Below are positions 25,366 through 38,334 of a stretch of 62,755 nucleotides of DNA, one piece after another (position 1 is the stretch's first letter; each line of letters starts with the position of its first letter). Under the pieces are notes generated by a model that saw only the letters and a list, made by a program, of their open reading frames with translations, did no database searches and was not told where the DNA came from. A program made the translations under genes and the position numbers. Source of the DNA: Woeseiaceae bacterium (GTDB taxonomy: Bacteria > Pseudomonadota > Gammaproteobacteria > Steroidobacterales > Woeseiaceae); NCBI GenBank assembly GCA_028280615.1, contig JANQLK010000008.1:1-62755 (forward strand), in the 5' to 3' direction.

Positions 25366-26502
25366 CTACTCATCCCGGCGATACGGGCTGCGGGCGTCCA
25401 CTGCTCGCATATAGCGGTCCACGTGCCGCGCCTCTTCCTCCACGTACTCGCCGATCGCCGAGAGGAACTCGGGGTGCGCGAGCCAGTGGGCGGAGCGCGT
25501 CTCGGCCGGCGTGAAGCCCCGGCTTAGCTTGTGTTCGCCCTGCGTTCCGGGCTCGAACCGCGCGATCCCGTGTTCGATGCAATAGTCGATCCCCTGGTAG
25601 TAGCAGGCTTCGAAGTGCAGCGCGTTGTAGTCGGCCGCGCTGCCCCAGTAGCGGCCGTAAAGTGTGTCGGGAGATACGAAGAATACGGCGGCGGCGACCG
25701 GACCGTCGCCGTCCTCTGCGAGCAGCACGAGGAGGTTGTCAGGCAGGCGCCTGGCGATCCTCTCGAAAAACTGCAGATTGTAGTAGGGGGCAGAGCCGCG
25801 GATCAGGAACGTCCTGCTGATCAGGCGGTAGGTCGTGGCCAGCAATTCAGGCGTAAGGTCGTGACCGCTCAAGCGGCGAAACCGGATGCCGGCCTCGGCC
25901 ACGCGGCGCCGGTCACGCCGCGCCTTCTTGCGCTTCGCCGAGCTGAACGTGCCGAGGAACTCGTCGAAGTCGGCGTAGCCACGATTGCGCCAGTGAAACT
26001 GGCAGTCCTTCCGGAGTTTGAGCCCGGCCTTGGTGTACGTTTCGACTTCGCCGGTGTCCGGAAACAGAATGTGCAGCGATGAGCATGCTCGCTCATCGGC
26101 GAGGCCGATGGCACGCTCGATCAGCGCATCGGCCGCCTCGCGGTCCTGCCGGTCGGCGAGCATCAGCCGCGGGCTGGTCGCCGGGGTGAACGGAGCGGCG
26201 GAAACGAGCTTGGGGTAGTAGTCGAGCCCCGCTCGTGCGTAGGCATTCGCCCACGCCCAGTCGAACACGAACTCGCCCCAGGAATGATCCTTCTCGTAGA
26301 GCGGCAGCGCGCCGCGCAGGGTGCCGTCGTCGTTCTCGATGGTCAGGTGGCACGGCCGCCAACCGGTCGCGTCCGAGACACAGCCCGTCGTCTCGGCCGC
26401 ATCCAGGAATTCGTGACGCATGAAGGGCGGGGCACCCGTCCCGAGCCGGTTCCACTCGTCGCAGGCGATATCGCCCATGGCAGTGTGGACGGAAACCCGC
26501 AC
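25366..26502 (-). CDS. DUF482 (COG3146) GNAT-fold protein
   Basis: 378 residues. The N-terminus (ACDEWNRLGTGAPPFMRHEFLDAAETTG), the central KRKKARRDRRRVAEAGIRFR and the C-terminus (YCIEHGIARFEPGTQGEHKLSRGF) match DUF482, a GNAT-like family related to FemX/peptidoglycan-type acyltransferases. A role in aminoacyl or acyl transfer is plausible but unproven. It directly precedes aat with one base between stop and start region; in E. coli this position holds cydDC. Confidence 0.88.
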   Translation of the reverse strand: MRVSVHTAMGDIACDEWNRLGTGAPPFMRHEFLDAAETTGCVSDATGWRPCHLTIENDDGTLRGALPLYEKDHSWGEFVFDWAWANAYARAGLDYYPKLVSAAPFTPATSPRLMLADRQDREAADALIERAIGLADERACSSLHILFPDTGEVETYTKAGLKLRKDCQFHWRNRGYADFDEFLGTFSSAKRKKARRDRRRVAEAGIRFRRLSGHDLTPELLATTYRLISRTFLIRGSAPYYNLQFFERIARRLPDNLLVLLAEDGDGPVAAAVFFVSPDTLYGRYWGSAADYNALHFEACYYQGIDYCIEHGIARFEPGTQGEHKLSRGFTPAETRSAHWLAHPEFLSAIGEYVEEEARHVDRYMRAVDARSPYRRDE

Positions 26503-26516
26503 GCCGGCCTTTGGTA

Positions 26517-27533
<1,017 letters not shown>

Positions 27534-27666
27534 TTAAGTCCTTGTTCGCTGGGGCGATCCACAAATCCAAACCTTGAACATACGGTCCTTCGAATCACTT
27601 TCAAGGCTGTTCAGGGGCGGTACAGTGTGCTCGCAATAGTGTAGGGGAAAAGCAGTCAATTAAGCC

Positions 27667-29994
27667 ATGGCCAAAGCTCGCACCGTCAAACAGCCCGAAA
27701 CCGGCCTGTCGCTGCAGGTTCATCGCGCGCTGCGCGAAGGCGCACTGTGGATGTTCGGCGCGCTCGCGCTGATTCTGTGGATTGCGCTGTTCACCTACGA
27801 TCCGAACGATCCGGGCTTCAGCCAGGTCACGAGCAGCAACCAGGTCAACAACAGTATCGGCCGCGTCGGAGCGACGTTTGCCGACGTGCTGTTCAACTGG
27901 TTCGGCAGGCCGGCCTACCTGTTCACGATCATGGTTGGCTATATAGGCTGGATGCTGTACCGCGAGCAGAAAACCCAGGTCGAACTCACGCGTATGGACT
28001 TCGCGCTGCGTTTCGCGGGTTTCGTCCTGACGCTGCTTGCTAGCTGCGGTCTTTCGACGCTGCATTTCTCGCCGGCCGGGTTCAACGAAACCGCGGGCGG
28101 CATCGTCGGCCAGATCGTCGGCAACCAGCTCGAGGCCGTGATGAAGCTGCTCGGTGCGAGCACGCTGCTGTTCGTCCTTTGGATTGCTTCGGTTTCCCTG
28201 TTCCTGGGCTTTTCCTGGATCACGATCATGGACCGCGTCGGCGCTCTGTGCCTCGCGGCCTACGAGCGTACGCTCGCGAAAATCGACGAGCTCAGGGACA
28301 AGGCCGAAGGCCGCCGGCAGGCTGCCGCGAGACAGGACGTCATCAAGATAGAGAAGAAGCGCCAGGAAGGCCGCGAAAAACCGCGTATCGAGCCCGTCAT
28401 TCCGGCGCTCGAGACGAGCGCGCGAGCCGAGAAGGAGCGCCAGGTACCGCTGTTCGAGCCCGTCGCTGCCGGTGAACTGCCGCCGCTGTCGCTGCTGAAC
28501 GATCCGCCGGCGCAGACCGCGGGCTATTCGGCCGATTCGCTTGAGGCCATGTCGCGGCTCGTCGAGCTCAAGCTTCTGGACTTCGGCATCGAGGTCGAGG
28601 TCAAGTCGGTGTCGCCCGGACCCGTGATCACGCGCTTCGAACTCGACCCGGCGCCGGGCGTCAAGGTCAGCCAGATCGCGAACCTCGCGAAGGACCTCGC
28701 CCGGTCGCTGTCCGTCGTCAGCGTGCGGATCGTCGAAGTGATCCCCGGCAAGTCCTTCATCGGCATCGAGATTCCAAACGAAAACCGGCAGCTCGTGACG
28801 CTGGGTGAAATCCTGAAGTCGCGTGCCTACGACGACCTGAAGTCGCCGCTCACGCTCGCATTGGGCAAGGACATCGGCGGCAACTCGGTCGTCGCCGATC
28901 TCGCGCGAATGCCGCACCTCCTGATCGCGGGCACGACCGGGTCGGGCAAGTCGGTGGCGATCAATGCGATGATATTGAGCATCCTCTACAAGACGCAGCC
29001 CGAGCACGCTCGGCTGATCATGATCGACCCGAAGATGCTCGAGCTGTCGGTTTACGAGGATATTCCGCACCTGCTGACGCCGGTCGTTACCGACATGAAG
29101 GAGGCCGCCAACGCATTGCGCTGGTGTGTTGCGGAGATGGACCGCCGCTACCGGCTCATGGCGGCGCTCGGGGTACGCAACATCGGCGGCTACAACCGCA
29201 AGGTGAGGGATGCCATCGAGGCCGGCGAGCCGATCAAGGATCCGACGTTCACGCCGCCGCCGTTCGAAGACGAGGAGAAACCCGTCGAGCACCCCACGCT
29301 CGTACCGCTGCCCTATATCGTGGTCGTGATCGACGAACTTGCCGACATGATGATGATTGTCGGCAAGAAGGTCGAGGAGCTGATTGCCCGACTGGCACAG
29401 AAGGCCCGCGCGTCGGGCATCCATATGCTGCTCGCGACCCAGCGGCCGTCGGTCGATGTGATCACGGGCCTGATCAAGGCCAACGTTCCGACGAGGATCG
29501 CTTTCCAGGTTTCGGCGAAGGTCGATTCGCGAACGATTCTCGACCAGCAGGGCGCCGAAAACCTGCTCGGGCACGGCGACATGCTGTACCTGCCGCCGGG
29601 GACCTCGCTGCCCGTGCGCGTGCACGGCGCGTTCGTGGCCGACGACGAAGTGCACGCCGTTGTCAGGCATCTCAAGCGGAGTGGCAAGCCGCGCTACATC
29701 GACGAGATCGTGGACGGTCCGTCTGACCCGACACCCGGGCTCGCGGGCATCGACCCGGCGCCGGCGGGCAGCGATGACGCCGAGCAGGACCCGCTCTACG
29801 ACCAGGCCGTGCAGGTCGTCATGGAAACCCGCAAGGCCTCGATATCGGGCGTGCAGCGCCGACTCAAGATCGGCTATAACCGGGCGGCGCGCATGGTCGA
29901 GTCGATGGAGGCGGCGGGACTCGTGGGCCCGCTGCAGCCGAACGGCCAGCGCGAGATCCTGGTCCCGCAGCAGGCGGCGTCCGACGATGGCTAG
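27667..29994 (+). CDS. ftsK: DNA translocase FtsK
   Basis: 775 residues. Four N-terminal membrane segments (about 25-195), a short charged linker (no long Pro/Gln-rich linker as in E. coli), alpha/beta motor domains with Walker [14 protein letters not shown] near 421 and Walker [11 protein letters not shown], and the gamma winged helix at the C-terminus ([19 protein letters not shown]) that reads KOPS. Pumps chromosome DNA through the septum and activates XerCD at dif. Its stop overlaps the beginning of lolA by eight bases. Confidence 0.97.
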   Translation: MAKARTVKQPETGLSLQVHRALREGALWMFGALALILWIALFTYDPNDPGFSQVTSSNQVNNSIGRVGATFADVLFNWFGRPAYLFTIMVGYIGWMLYREQKTQVELTRMDFALRFAGFVLTLLASCGLSTLHFSPAGFNETAGGIVGQIVGNQLEAVMKLLGASTLLFVLWIASVSLFLGFSWITIMDRVGALCLAAYERTLAKIDELRDKAEGRRQAAARQDVIKIEKKRQEGREKPRIEPVIPALETSARAEKERQVPLFEPVAAGELPPLSLLNDPPAQTAGYSADSLEAMSRLVELKLLDFGIEVEVKSVSPGPVITRFELDPAPGVKVSQIANLAKDLARSLSVVSVRIVEVIPGKSFIGIEIPNENRQLVTLGEILKSRAYDDLKSPLTLALGKDIGGNSVVADLARMPHLLIAGTTGSGKSVAINAMILSILYKTQPEHARLIMIDPKMLELSVYEDIPHLLTPVVTDMKEAANALRWCVAEMDRRYRLMAALGVRNIGGYNRKVRDAIEAGEPIKDPTFTPPPFEDEEKPVEHPTLVPLPYIVVVIDELADMMMIVGKKVEELIARLAQKARASGIHMLLATQRPSVDVITGLIKANVPTRIAFQVSAKVDSRTILDQQGAENLLGHGDMLYLPPGTSLPVRVHGAFVADDEVHAVVRHLKRSGKPRYIDEIVDGPSDPTPGLAGIDPAPAGSDDAEQDPLYDQAVQVVMETRKASISGVQRRLKIGYNRAARMVESMEAAGLVGPLQPNGQREILVPQQAASDDG

Positions 29995-30667
29995 CGTTCG
30001 TGCAGCCGCTCGGCAGGTCCTCCTGTGCGTTGTTGCGGCGCTGCTGCCGGTCGTCGGGCTGGCGGACGATTTACAGGCGAGGGCGCTCGTCGACCGGTTC
30101 GTCAACGACGTGAGGACTTTCTCGGGGGACTTCGAACAAACCCTGCTGGATGCCAACGGTGAGCTCCTCGAAACGTCGTCGGGCCGGCTGGACATCCAGC
30201 GCCCGGGCCGGTTCCGCTGGGAATACGAGTCGCCCTACGAGCAGTGGCTCGTCGCCGACGGCGTAAACATCTGGAGCTACGACGTCGACCTCGCGCAGGT
30301 CACCGTGAAACCGCAGGCAGAGGCGCTCGCCAACACGCCGGCGACCTTACTCGGCGGCACACAAAACGCCATGGATGGATTCACGATCGAAGCAACCGCG
30401 CCAAAGGATCAGCCCGACAGTGCGGGCACGACGACCTGGGTTCGCCTCAAACCCGTCGATGCGGAGAGCGGCTTCCGACACGTTGACCTGGGCTTCATTG
30501 CCGATACGCTCGCACGCATGGTGTTCCTCGACAATCTCGAGCAGACGACAATCGTCGCTTTGAGCCAGGTTGCCGTCGACGAACCTGTCGACCCGGACAG
30601 ATTCCGTTTCGCGGTGCCGGACGATGTCGATGTCGTTGGGACACCCGCGAGCCTCGATTCGACCTGA
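29987..30667 (+). CDS. lolA: Outer-membrane lipoprotein carrier protein LolA
   Basis: 226 residues from the ATG at 29987, the first Met that opens a signal peptide ([16 protein letters not shown]) in this frame. The mature part matches Lol[46 protein letters not shown], and the distal [22 protein letters not shown]. Periplasmic chaperone moving lipoproteins from LolCDE to LolB. Overlaps ftsK upstream and the VanZ-like gene downstream (TGATG), so all are probably one operon. Confidence 0.94.
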   Translation: MASVRAAARQVLLCVVAALLPVVGLADDLQARALVDRFVNDVRTFSGDFEQTLLDANGELLETSSGRLDIQRPGRFRWEYESPYEQWLVADGVNIWSYDVDLAQVTVKPQAEALANTPATLLGGTQNAMDGFTIEATAPKDQPDSAGTTTWVRLKPVDAESGFRHVDLGFIADTLARMVFLDNLEQTTIVALSQVAVDEPVDPDRFRFAVPDDVDVVGTPASLDST

Positions 30668-31073
30668 TGCTGCCGCTCGAGTACCCGGGCCGCTGGGGCA
30701 TTGCCGGTTTACTGCTCATCTCGACCGTGCTCGTCGCCGCAACACTGCCGTCGATCTGGTTCCTGTCGGACTACCTGCGGATCCATGCGTGGTTCGGCCT
30801 CGACAAGTGGGCCCATGCCCTCACGTTCGCGTTCCTCGCGGCCTGGTTCTCCGGCCAGTACCGGCGCGCAAGCTACTGGCGGATCGCCGTGGGACTGGCG
30901 GCTTTCGGCATCCTGATCGAGTTGGTGCAGAGCACGATCACGTATCGCTCGGCAGAGTGGCACGACGTCACGGCCGACGTCGTGGGAATCGTGTTCGGTC
31001 TGCTCATCGCCTTCGCCGGACTGGGTGGCTGGAGCCAGCGTTTTGAGAGTTGGCTGGGCGCCCGCACGGCGGC

Positions 31074-31077
<4 letters not shown>
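30667..31077 (+). CDS. VanZ-like small membrane protein
   Basis: 136 residues with four predicted membrane helices. DKWAHALTFAFLAAWFS and LIELVQSTITYRSAEWHDVTADVVG carry the conserved polar residues of the VanZ-like family (D-K-x-x-H early, E...R...D late). Function of most members is unknown; VanZ itself modulates teicoplanin resistance. It is inserted between lolA and rarA with overlaps on both sides (TGATG, GTGA), so it is part of the operon. Confidence 0.82.
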
Positions 31078-33684
<2,607 letters not shown>

Positions 33685-33713
33685 CAGCGCGCGTAGCGCG
33701 CGTCGATCTCTTG

Positions 33714-34394
33714 CTACTCGCTGCTCATGAATAGCTGGATGACGTACCAGAGCATCAGGGCAATCGACGCGAACAGCGCCATCGATGCGGCGACGTATCG
33801 CTCCCGCGGGTAGTGATGCATGATGTTCGAGGTATCGTAGAGCACGGCCGCGCCGGCGTAGCCGACCATCGCCACCATGAACCAGTTGCCGAGCTGAAAG
33901 CCGAACAGCAGCGAGGAACCGATGCCGATCATCGCGAGGAAGAAGCCCCAGACGAGTATCCCGCGCAGGAACGAGAAGTCCTTGCGCGTGATCATCGCCG
34001 TGGCAATCAACGCAACGCAGCCGAGCACCGTGACCCCGACGGCGCTGTCGAGCGCACCCGGCTTGCTGAGCGCAAGGAGGATCAGCGGCGAGGAGATGAT
34101 GGCCTGGGCGACCACGAGCAGCGCGTACGCGGCGTACTGAGCCGGCCTTGACTCGAGCGTGTGCGCGAAGTGCGAGGCAGCCCAGCTCGCCAGCATGAAG
34201 GCGCCGAGCGTGATGAACCAGTTGGCCGTCAGGACCGGGAACAGGCTTATGGCAAGGCCCGACGTCACGAGGTAAGCAACGACGCCGGCATAGGCGAGCA
34301 GGCCGCCGACAACGTGCGCGTAGCACTTCCAGATGAACTCGGAACGGTCTTTCTCCGACGCATTCGCGACGGCTTCGTAGTTCAGGGTTTGCAT
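33714..34394 (-). CDS. Bax inhibitor-1/YccA-family membrane protein
   Basis: 226 residues, seven predicted membrane helices, with the BI-1 signatures HFAHTLESRPAQYAAYALLVVAQAIISSPL and FGFQLGNWFMVAMVGYAGAAVLYDTSNIMHHY. The family (YccA, YbhL) includes pH-sensitive calcium-leak channels and modulators of FtsH. Single gene, convergent with serS and not obviously in an operon with the SDR gene, 48 bases upstream on the same strand. Confidence 0.9.
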   Translation of the reverse strand: MQTLNYEAVANASEKDRSEFIWKCYAHVVGGLLAYAGVVAYLVTSGLAISLFPVLTANWFITLGAFMLASWAASHFAHTLESRPAQYAAYALLVVAQAIISSPLILLALSKPGALDSAVGVTVLGCVALIATAMITRKDFSFLRGILVWGFFLAMIGIGSSLLFGFQLGNWFMVAMVGYAGAAVLYDTSNIMHHYPRERYVAASMALFASIALMLWYVIQLFMSSE

Positions 34395-34442
34395 GGCAGT
34401 GTAATCCTCTGCTTTGACGGTTTTCTCGATTCTACCATCGGC

Positions 34443-35102
34443 CTACCACGGCAGGCGATAGCCCTCGGCATGCCAGAAGCCGCCGGACGCCTGGAGCGTG
34501 AGCTCGTCGATACGGTCGATCAGTCCAGCCGCCGAATCGCTGGGCGCGATGCCGCGGCCTCCGGTCATGTCGGTGGCGACCAGGCCCGGGTGCAGGAGCG
34601 CCACCGGGATCCCGCGCGGCTTGAATTCGTGCATGAGATTCGTGCCAATCATGTTCACGGCCGTCTTCGAGGCGCGGTAGCCCCAGTTGCCTCCCGATCC
34701 GTTGTCGTCGATCGAGCCGACGCGGCTCGTGACGATGGCGACCTTCGAACCGTCGGTGAGATTGCCGGCAAGCGCTTCGGTCACGCGGAGCGGGCCGAGC
34801 GTGTTCACGGCGTATTGCTCCATCATCTGCTCGTAGTCGATGCTGCCGAACGAGTCGGATCGCAGTATGCCGGCGTTGTTGATGAGCACGTCGATCGTCG
34901 CATCGCCGAGCCTGTCCCTGAGTTCGGCCACCGAGTCACCGGAGGCGACGTCGATGCCTTCGATCAGCTCGACGTCGATGGCCTTCAGTTCATCGCTTGC
35001 CTGCCGGCACACGCCGATCACGCGATCGCCGCGCGCGCCGTACTGGCGGGCGAGCTCCAAACCTATGCCGCGGTTGCAGCCGGTTATGAGTATCGTTGCC
35101 AA
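34443..35102 (-). CDS. Short-chain dehydrogenase/reductase (C-factor-like)
   Basis: 219 residues. Rossmann motif TGCNRGIGLELARQYG, the NNAG motif (INNAGIL), catalytic Ser in VTSRVGS and Y-x3-K in YRASK near 141-145: all four SDR elements present. Closest in appearance to the CsgA/sniffer-type SDRs. Substrate unknown. Divergent from the amino-acid permease, sharing about 45 bases of upstream sequence. Confidence 0.9.
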   Translation of the reverse strand: MATILITGCNRGIGLELARQYGARGDRVIGVCRQASDELKAIDVELIEGIDVASGDSVAELRDRLGDATIDVLINNAGILRSDSFGSIDYEQMMEQYAVNTLGPLRVTEALAGNLTDGSKVAIVTSRVGSIDDNGSGGNWGYRASKTAVNMIGTNLMHEFKPRGIPVALLHPGLVATDMTGGRGIAPSDSAAGLIDRIDELTLQASGGFWHAEGYRLPW

Positions 35103-35146
35103 ACCGTGGTCCCCTTCGTTTAGAGTTCAAGGTAAGGTTTCGACCT

Positions 35147-36499
35147 GTGGCCGAAAACAGGAACAACAAGTACCACCATTCCACCATAACGGCCGTCGTC
35201 ATCGCCAACATGGTGGGCACCGGCGTCTTCACGAGCCTGGGCTTTCAGCTGCTCGAGATCCGATCGGGCTTCGCGCTGTTGCTCCTGTGGGCGCTGGGCG
35301 GGCTGATCGCCCTGTGCGGCGCCATGAGCTACGCCGAGCTTGGCGCGGCCATGCCGCGCTCGGGCGGCGAGTACAACTTCCTGTCGCGGATCTACCACCC
35401 GGCGGCCGGCTTTGTGTCCGGCTGGGTATCGGCAACGATCGGTTTTTCGGCGCCGACGGCGCTTGCGGCGATGACCTTCGCGGCTTACGCCGCGTCGGTC
35501 GTTCCGGGCGGTCTGCCCGAATGGGCTCGAAAGGCGATGGCCGTAACGCTGGTTCTCGTGCTGACGGCGGCACACTCGATCAGCCGGCGCCAGAGCGGCG
35601 GCTTGCAGGCGTTCTTTACCGTGTTGAAGGTGGCCGCCATCGTGCTGTTCTGTGTATTGGCCATGCTGCTCGTCGACGCACCGACGGGCGTCCGGTTCCT
35701 GCCAGAGTCCGGCGATGCGGCCATCGTCACGAGCGGCGCGTTCGCCGTCGCCCTGATCTACGTGAGCTACGCCTACACGGGCTGGAACGCGGCGACCTAC
35801 CTGAGCAGTGAGCTCGACGAACCGCAGCGATACTTGCCGCGCATCCTGTTCGCGGGCACCGCGGTCGTAACCGTGCTGTACGTTGCGTTGAACGCTGTGT
35901 TCCTGAGCGTCGCGCCGATGGATGCCATGGCCGGCGAGGTCGAGGTCGGCTATGTTGCGGCCGAGTTCGCGTTCGGCGAGTTCGGCGGCCGCTTCGCGGG
36001 GCTTGCGCTGTCACTGCTGTTGATTTCCACGGTAAGCGCGATGACGCTCGCGGGCCCGCGCGTGCTGCAGGTGATCGGCGAGGACTTCGCGATGCTCAGG
36101 ATCCTCGGCCGCGTGAATCGCGACGGTCTTCCCTACGTCGCCATCATGCTGCAGTCGGCGCTGACGCTGACCTTCATCCTCACCTCGGGATTCGAATCGA
36201 TACTCGTGTTCGCGGGTTTCACGCTGGCGCTGAACAGCTTCGTGACGGTCCTCGGCGTATTCGTGCTGCGCTTAAGACAGCCCGATCTCGAACGGCCTTA
36301 TCGTACGTTCGGCTACCCAATATCGCCGCTGATCTACCTCGGACTTACGGCCTGGACGCTCGGCTTCGTTCTCGCCAACAAGCCCGTGGAAGGCCTGTTC
36401 GGTCTCGGCATCGTGGCCACGGGCGCAGTCTTCTACTGGCTGTCGGCCCGCGCGTCCGCCGCATCGATTCCGCCGCCCGGTTCGCCGAATACCCCGTAG
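35147..36499 (+). CDS. APC-family amino-acid permease
   Basis: 450 residues from the GTG at 35147, about 16 residues before the first helix; the open frame back to 35096 overlaps the divergent SDR start. About twelve hydrophobic segments; first helix IANMVGTGVFTSLGF contains the unwound G-x-G-x-F substrate site of APC transporters, followed by ALGGLIALCGAMSYAELGAAMPRSGGEY. Likely a cation-coupled amino-acid importer or exchanger; the substrate cannot be told from sequence alone. Confidence 0.9.
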   Translation: MAENRNNKYHHSTITAVVIANMVGTGVFTSLGFQLLEIRSGFALLLLWALGGLIALCGAMSYAELGAAMPRSGGEYNFLSRIYHPAAGFVSGWVSATIGFSAPTALAAMTFAAYAASVVPGGLPEWARKAMAVTLVLVLTAAHSISRRQSGGLQAFFTVLKVAAIVLFCVLAMLLVDAPTGVRFLPESGDAAIVTSGAFAVALIYVSYAYTGWNAATYLSSELDEPQRYLPRILFAGTAVVTVLYVALNAVFLSVAPMDAMAGEVEVGYVAAEFAFGEFGGRFAGLALSLLLISTVSAMTLAGPRVLQVIGEDFAMLRILGRVNRDGLPYVAIMLQSALTLTFILTSGFESILVFAGFTLALNSFVTVLGVFVLRLRQPDLERPYRTFGYPISPLIYLGLTAWTLGFVLANKPVEGLFGLGIVATGAVFYWLSARASAASIPPPGSPNTP

Positions 36500-37176
36500 T
36501 CCAGAGCCTCGCCGCCCGAGTCGATCAGTCGTTCGAGATCGTCAGCCAGCCGCAGCGAAAAGTCACCGGGATGGATGGCCAGGCGGATCGGCCGCTTTGT
36601 GCCGGCGGCCTTTAGATTGGCGAAGTTCCACAGCCGGCAAGCCAGCGCGCGGAACGCCGTGTCGGCCTCGAAACCCACCATCGGTGAGCGACGGAATCGA
36701 CCGCTTGCGACGTCGTACACGCCGCTCAAGCTCTCGTAACGAGCGAACGGCAGCTGATCGAGGTCGCGTGGCGTGAGCGCGCCCATCGCCCAGGCGGGCG
36801 GAACGTAGAGCAGGGGCGAGCCGAGACCGTGCTGGCCGAACCAGGCATGACAGCGCGTGACCAGGTTCCTGAGCGCGGCGGCATCGAGCGCCAGGTGTTC
36901 CGCGGCGTTCCGCGAAATCAGCGCGCTGTGCAGGCGATGGTAGGCGCCACGAATCGAGTCGGCGCGGTGCGTCCAGCCGTGGCCGGCGGCAACGGCGCCG
37001 CGCGCGAGCAGCGCCTCGAGTCGGCCAAGGGTTTCCGTAGACCAGTCTCTGCCCGGCACCACGAGCAGCGTGACCCTGCCGAGCCCGGCGGCGTTCAGCC
37101 GCGCCACGATCGTCTCGGTCGCGCCGAGCGTCTCGGGCATGACATCGTGAATGGAAACCACCAGCTGCCGCGTCAC
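36433..37176 (-). CDS. DUF2334 polysaccharide-deacetylase-like protein
   Basis: 247 residues. Starts directly with VSIHDVMPET and has GAVAAGHGWTHR and a C-terminal LAIHPGDF, corresponding to the metal-binding Asp and His motifs of NodB-type deacetylases in the DUF2334 branch. No signal peptide, so probably cytoplasmic. Overlaps the glycosyltransferase by four bases and its own 3' end runs 67 bases into the convergent permease gene. Possibly deacetylates a sugar later glycosylated or sulfated by its neighbours; this is inference. Confidence 0.82.
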   Translation of the reverse strand: MTRQLVVSIHDVMPETLGATETIVARLNAAGLGRVTLLVVPGRDWSTETLGRLEALLARGAVAAGHGWTHRADSIRGAYHRLHSALISRNAAEHLALDAAALRNLVTRCHAWFGQHGLGSPLLYVPPAWAMGALTPRDLDQLPFARYESLSGVYDVASGRFRRSPMVGFEADTAFRALACRLWNFANLKAAGTKRPIRLAIHPGDFSLRLADDLERLIDSGGEALDYGVFGEPGGGIDAADARADSQ

Positions 37177-38330
37177 CCCTGGCTCCCGGTTTCATCGGCC
37201 TCGAAGATGCCAAACCAGTGCATCAGGCTGTTTTCGTTTAGAGCGAGCGCCGCCTCGCGGGCGCGACGCGCCGTACTGCGGCGCGTATCCTCGGGCAGGC
37301 TCGCGACACGCCGAACGGCATCGGCCAGAGTCTCGCCCGGCCCCAGCTGGAACAGGGCAGTCTCGAGATCCGGCCACTCGACGATGCCGCAGGTTGGCGT
37401 CACGAGCGCCAGCCGCTGCCGGGACATCGCCTCGAGCGCCACGGTGCCGAACGATTCGACGACTGACGGCAGTACGAGCAGGTCGGCCTTGTCCATTTCA
37501 GCGAGTAGTCGGCCGCGCGATACCCAACCGAGGCACTCGAGATTCGGCAGTTCGTTCGCCGCTTCTTCAACGTCCGATTTGAGCGGTCCTTCGCCGGCAA
37601 CGGTAAACGTGATGTCTGGTAACTCTCGCGCTGCATCGATGACCCAGGCAACTCGCTTCTCCGGTGCCAGGCGGCCGGCGAACAGGACGCGGTCGACGGT
37701 GTCGCGGATCGGCGTTACGGGCGGCTCGAGCGCGGCCCCGGGCAAAAGCGTACCCATGACCTCGACCCGGCGCGCGCCGAGTCTCTCGGCAAGCCCGACC
37801 ATCGCCTCCGAATTGGCGAGTACGAGATCCGCGTAGCGAAACAGGACCTTGTCCGCGAGGTTGAAGTAGAAGCGGCTGAAGTTGCGCAGCAGACGGCTTT
37901 CGTACTGGTCGGTGACGCCCGAAAAATGCGTATGGAAGCCGACGATGAGCGGCACGTCGAGACGCCGCGCGAACCAGGCGGCGAGCAGGCCATACGGCCC
38001 CGGCGTCGCTGCGACGATCACCTCGGGCCGTAGCGCCCGGGTCTCCCGCTTGAAGCGCCGGTACGAGGGAATCCAGATGCGTTGGGTCGCGTCGCCGGGC
38101 AGCGGAAACTTGATGAAGTCTTTCTCGCCGTCCGGGCAGATCAGGCAGGTCTGCAGTCCGCGTGCGTTCATCTGGTCGATCAGGTCGCAGTAGTATGCGC
38201 CGACCCCGTTCCGCTCGGGCAGCGAGTCCGACATGATCGCCACGCGCCCGATCCGGCCCGCCGGCGGCGAGCGCTTGACACTCATGAATTGCTCGACTGT
38301 TTGCGGGTTTTTTGCGGTGGCTGCTTCCAT
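37173..38330 (-). CDS. GT4-type glycosyltransferase (family 1 fold)
   Basis: 385 residues with GT-B architecture. The N-terminal domain shows RVAIMSDSLPERNGVGAYYCDL and HTHFSGVTDQYE; the C-terminal nucleotide-sugar domain shows VLFAGRLAPEKRVAWVIDAA and the E-x7-E motif in PSVVESFGTVALEAMS. This subgroup resembles glycolipid mannosyl/glucosyl and sulfoquinovosyl transferases. Cytoplasmic, membrane-associated. Sits between the DUF2334 gene (4-base overlap) and the sulfotransferase gene (4-base gap). Confidence 0.9.
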   Translation of the reverse strand: MEAATAKNPQTVEQFMSVKRSPPAGRIGRVAIMSDSLPERNGVGAYYCDLIDQMNARGLQTCLICPDGEKDFIKFPLPGDATQRIWIPSYRRFKRETRALRPEVIVAATPGPYGLLAAWFARRLDVPLIVGFHTHFSGVTDQYESRLLRNFSRFYFNLADKVLFRYADLVLANSEAMVGLAERLGARRVEVMGTLLPGAALEPPVTPIRDTVDRVLFAGRLAPEKRVAWVIDAARELPDITFTVAGEGPLKSDVEEAANELPNLECLGWVSRGRLLAEMDKADLLVLPSVVESFGTVALEAMSRQRLALVTPTCGIVEWPDLETALFQLGPGETLADAVRRVASLPEDTRRSTARRAREAALALNENSLMHWFGIFEADETGSQG

Positions 38331-38334
38331 GTTC

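Noticed and set aside
27601..30195. Very long open frame on the minus strand opposite ftsK (864 codons)
   Set aside because: It is a GC-rich shadow frame: the plus strand encodes a complete FtsK with all motifs, and the antisense product is His/Arg/Asp-rich without any recognisable domain.
33685..33713. Terminator after serS
   Set aside because: A GC-rich 6-bp hairpin exists but no T tract follows on either strand.
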